5,576 bases of DNA from an uncultured Clostridia bacterium (GTDB lineage: Bacteria > Bacillota > Clostridia > Christensenellales > Borkfalkiaceae). The DNA lies in assembly GCA_947629605.1 (NCBI GenBank), contig CANREK010000097.1, forward strand, positions 1 through 5,576, in the 5' to 3' direction. The notes beneath the pieces were generated by a model. It had not been told where the DNA came from and made no database searches. It saw only the letters and a program-made list of their open reading frames with translations. Position 1 is the first letter of the stretch. Each line of letters begins with the position of its first letter. A program made the position numbers and the translations under genes. Positions 3,376 through 5,576 of the stretch are shown here, one piece after another.

Positions 3376-5576
3376 TTATGCCTCTGTCGGAATTCTTAAA
3401 ATGGTGAGCGAATACGGCTTGAATTCATAGCCGAGGCTCTGCCCTTCCCAGCCGATCGAGGAAGAGACGGGCTTCACCGTTTCGCCCTTTAAGGTGTTGA
3501 GCGCCTTATAATCATCATTGTGGAGCTCCGTGACGTACGCAAAGCCCCTGCTCGTTGCGTTCGCGATGTCGATGTTCATCTTGACGGCCGCGCCCGAGAC
3601 ATTGACGACTTTGAGGAGAAGGTCGCCGTTCGCCGCCACGCTCGGCACATAGTAGAGCTTGTTGAAGGTCTTGGCAGCGCCCGCACTTGCGGGGAAGGAG
3701 AAGGTCTCTTCGCTCTTCCAATCTGCCTTGGACCGATACAGATAAGAGACGCCCGTATTCTGCATAAAGATCTTTTGCACATAGTAGTTTGCCGTGCGAA
3801 CGATCTGCGTGTTGGTGAAATACATCATGTCGACCGCCCATTGATTGGCGTTGTCGTCCCCGCCGATGCGAGCATTCGCGCTCTTGTTGGCGACGCCGAA
3901 CATGGGCGCATACGCCGCGAGTTTGATGACGTTGCCGTTGCGCTCGTAGCTCGTCATCATGGCAGCCTCCGCAAGCGCCGTGATGAGCTGGTTCTGATGT
4001 TCGGTGAAGCCGGACATCCCCGTATTTGCCGAATATTCACCCACGAACACGTTGTAGAATTCGGGCGAACCGGGGATCGCGTATCCGTCGTACATGGCAT
4101 AGTTTTCGAGGAGCTGCGTCCAATTCACATAGTAGTGCTGGTCATGCACGCCGAAGTCGGAGACTTTCTCGATGGTCTTTTTCTTGACAGCGGCCTCTGC
4201 GGCGAGCTGTGCGGTGCCCTTGGGCGTCTTGTCGTTGCCGCTGGGAAGTTTCGTGGTGTTTTGGCAGTTGCCGATCGCGATGCTGTTGCCGACGATGGTC
4301 TCAATGCCGTATTTCTTGCACGCGGCTTGATATTCGTCGCTCTCTAAGAACTTTTCGTAGCATTGAATATAGTAGATATCCCCATCCTGCTCATTGCCGA
4401 TGCCGAGATAGTCCATCTCGAAGGGTTCGGGGTGGCCGAGCTGAGAACGGATCTTGCCCCATTTGGTGCTTTCGTCGCCCTTGGCGAACTCGATGAGGTC
4501 GATGGCGTCTTGGATGTAGTCGTCCACGCCCTTGTTGTGGCGGCCGTGGAGAAGCATTTGGTTGTGGTCGGAGAGGCCGCAGTTGAGCACGGGCACGGCG
4601 CTTGCGTTGAGGCTTTCGCAGAGCTCAAAGAATTCCAAGAATCCGATGCCGTATTCGAGATCGTAGCCCCAAAGGTCGCCGTTCTGTCTGCGGGTGATCC
4701 ATTCGCCCTGCGTCGTCGCGGTGGATTCCACGCCGTCCTTGACGAGGGTATAGGTGAAGGCGGGAACGGTGTCGTCCCCCGCATTGCTCCCCGTCTGCAC
4801 GGCGCCGACGGAGTTTTTCCAATCGTAGATGTACTGCGTATCCGCGCCGCCGATGTTGCTGTTGCCCTCGATGATGCAACCGCCGGGGAAGCGGATGAAC
4901 TTGGGCCCGAGCTCCTTGATGGCGTCGTAGGCGTACTGCTTGATGCCGCCCGTCGCGTCGGCTGTTTCGAGCTGGATGCCGTCGAGATCGTAGGTGCCGA
5001 CCGTGTCGAAGGACAGCTTAAAAGTGATGTTTTGGCTCTTGGTCGCGCTCGGTTTGAGCGTCGTGACATACTTCACCCATTGGTTGTTGCCTTTGAGGGC
5101 GAGCGTCTTTTCGGCATAGACGGCGTCCGCGTCCTTCAATGAGACGGTCATGTTAGCGGCCGCCGAGGACTTGATAAAGGCGGAGAAGGTGTATTCCACA
5201 TCCTTTTCGATGGCGATGGGAAGATATTGGTGCCCCGTGGAAGTGAGGCCGCCGCCCGCCGCCGTGACGTTCAGCGCCGCATAGTTGGCGTTGACCCCCT
5301 GCGTGCCGTAATAGGTCTCATTTTTGAGCACGCCCGCCGTATTTTCGACGGTGAAGGTCGCATTTTCGCCCTTCCAATTCGCAGTTTTGTCGGTTGCGAA
5401 TGCCTCGAAAGAGCCGTTGGGGAGAAGGTTGTCGTCGAGGAGATAGCCCGCATAGTTGATATCTTCGAGGAACACGCCGAAGAGCGACTCGGAGACGGAC
5501 ATGGAGGCCTGTGTTCTGCCGTCGAGCGTATAGGTGACGTCCTGATCGCCGAAGGCAGTCACGGTCGTGTCGGGCG
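3376..5576 (-). CDS. GH51-family alpha-L-arabinofuranosidase with CBM-like insert (5' end missing)
   Basis: 732 complete codons are visible and the frame remains open to the window edge, so start, signal peptide and any upstream module are outside. Numbering from the GTG at 5562: residues 8-47 carry the family's first strand and LFGVFLEDINYAG (28-40). Residues about 47-200 form a jelly-roll insert like CBM4/9 (LLPNGSFE start, YTFSAFIKSS, YDLDGIQLE end). The catalytic barrel resumes at FIRFPGGC (222-229). GIGNEQ (387-392) supplies the acid/base Glu391 and FVGEY (506-510) the nucleophile Glu509. The C-terminal beta sandwich follows from about 530, with YYVQKIF (593-599). GH51 enzymes release terminal arabinofuranose from arabinan, arabinoxylan or similar glycans with retention; the insert suggests polymer binding, and secretion is inferred, not seen. 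No arabinose transport or catabolism gene lies nearby. The stop is TAA at 3376. Exact substrate is unknown. Confidence 0.9.
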   Translation of the reverse strand, partial: PDTTVTAFGDQDVTYTLDGRTQASMSVSESLFGVFLEDINYAGYLLDDNLLPNGSFEAFATDKTANWKGENATFTVENTAGVLKNETYYGTQGVNANYAALNVTAAGGGLTSTGHQYLPIAIEKDVEYTFSAFIKSSAAANMTVSLKDADAVYAEKTLALKGNNQWVKYVTTLKPSATKSQNITFKLSFDTVGTYDLDGIQLETADATGGIKQYAYDAIKELGPKFIRFPGGCIIEGNSNIGGADTQYIYDWKNSVGAVQTGSNAGDDTVPAFTYTLVKDGVESTATTQGEWITRRQNGDLWGYDLEYGIGFLEFFELCESLNASAVPVLNCGLSDHNQMLLHGRHNKGVDDYIQDAIDLIEFAKGDESTKWGKIRSQLGHPEPFEMDYLGIGNEQDGDIYYIQCYEKFLESDEYQAACKKYGIETIVGNSIAIGNCQNTTKLPSGNDKTPKGTAQLAAEAAVKKKTIEKVSDFGVHDQHYYVNWTQLLENYAMYDGYAIPGSPEFYNVFVGEYSANTGMSGFTEHQNQLITALAEAAMMTSYERNGNVIKLAAYAPMFGVANKSANARIGGDDNANQWAVDMMYFTNTQIVRTANYYVQKIFMQNTGVSYLYRSKADWKSEETFSFPASAGAAKTFNKLYYVPSVAANGDLLLKVVNVSGAAVKMNIDIANATSRGFAYVTELHNDDYKALNTLKGETVKPVSSSIGWEGQSLGYEFKPYSLTILRIPTEA

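Noticed and set aside
3107..3430. Plus-strand open frame of 107 codons across repeat copy 3 and the terminator
   Set aside because: It is made of repeat sequence, the terminator hairpin and the antisense of the GH51 3' end. It has no coding signal of its own.
3520..5142. Plus-strand open frames at 3520-4347 and 4363-5142 opposite the arabinofuranosidase gene
   Set aside because: These are antisense shadows of a GH51 gene with both catalytic motifs. They have no RBS or recognisable domain.
5560..5562. GTG at 5562 as the start of the GH51 gene
   Set aside because: The frame stays open beyond it to the window edge with no RBS in view, and a secreted enzyme of this kind should have a signal peptide upstream. 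The codon is more likely an internal Val.

Overview
The window reads as a chromosomal segment from a Firmicutes-type (probably clostridial, plant-polysaccharide-fermenting) bacterium. This rests on two near-consensus housekeeping sigma promoters with 17-bp spacers, AAGGAG-type ribosome binding sites, a prs gene followed by pth, a single-domain malic enzyme, and a GH51 arabinofuranosidase carrying a carbohydrate-binding insert. The taxonomic call is inference; nothing here identifies a species.

All four genes are on the minus strand, so transcription runs from high to low coordinates. 3376-5576 is a GH51 alpha-L-arabinofuranosidase whose 5' end lies outside the window; it ends at a clear hairpin terminator (3320-3351). 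1759-2928 is an NAD(P)-dependent malic enzyme with its own promoter (2948-2976) and RBS. 532-1479 is ribose-phosphate pyrophosphokinase (prs), also with its own promoter (1510-1538) and RBS. 1-52 holds the first 17 codons of peptidyl-tRNA hydrolase (pth), too short to appear as a normal ORF but clear from its sequence. The genes are separately promoted and do not form one pathway: extracellular arabinoside release, malate/pyruvate conversion, PRPP supply, and translation housekeeping. Only prs-pth is a familiar neighbour pair.

The unusual content is between the genes. Each of the three intergenic gaps (53-531, 1480-1758, 2929-3375) carries one copy of the same roughly 140-180 bp element, always in the same orientation. 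It consists of terminal inverted arms built around CTCATGCTGA / TCAGGATGAG and an inner stem CCCAnnAAAC / GTTTGCnGGG, and is capped by short hairpins. In several of these hairpins the sequence differs between copies while the self-complementarity is kept. Two copies also carry an extra internal segment of about 60 bp with another covarying hairpin, and a G/C-run module attached to one outer end. I found no CRISPR array, tRNA, rRNA, transposase, phage or defence gene. The repeat family is the only candidate here for something undescribed; similar dispersed hairpin repeats may already be known in related genomes, which I cannot check.
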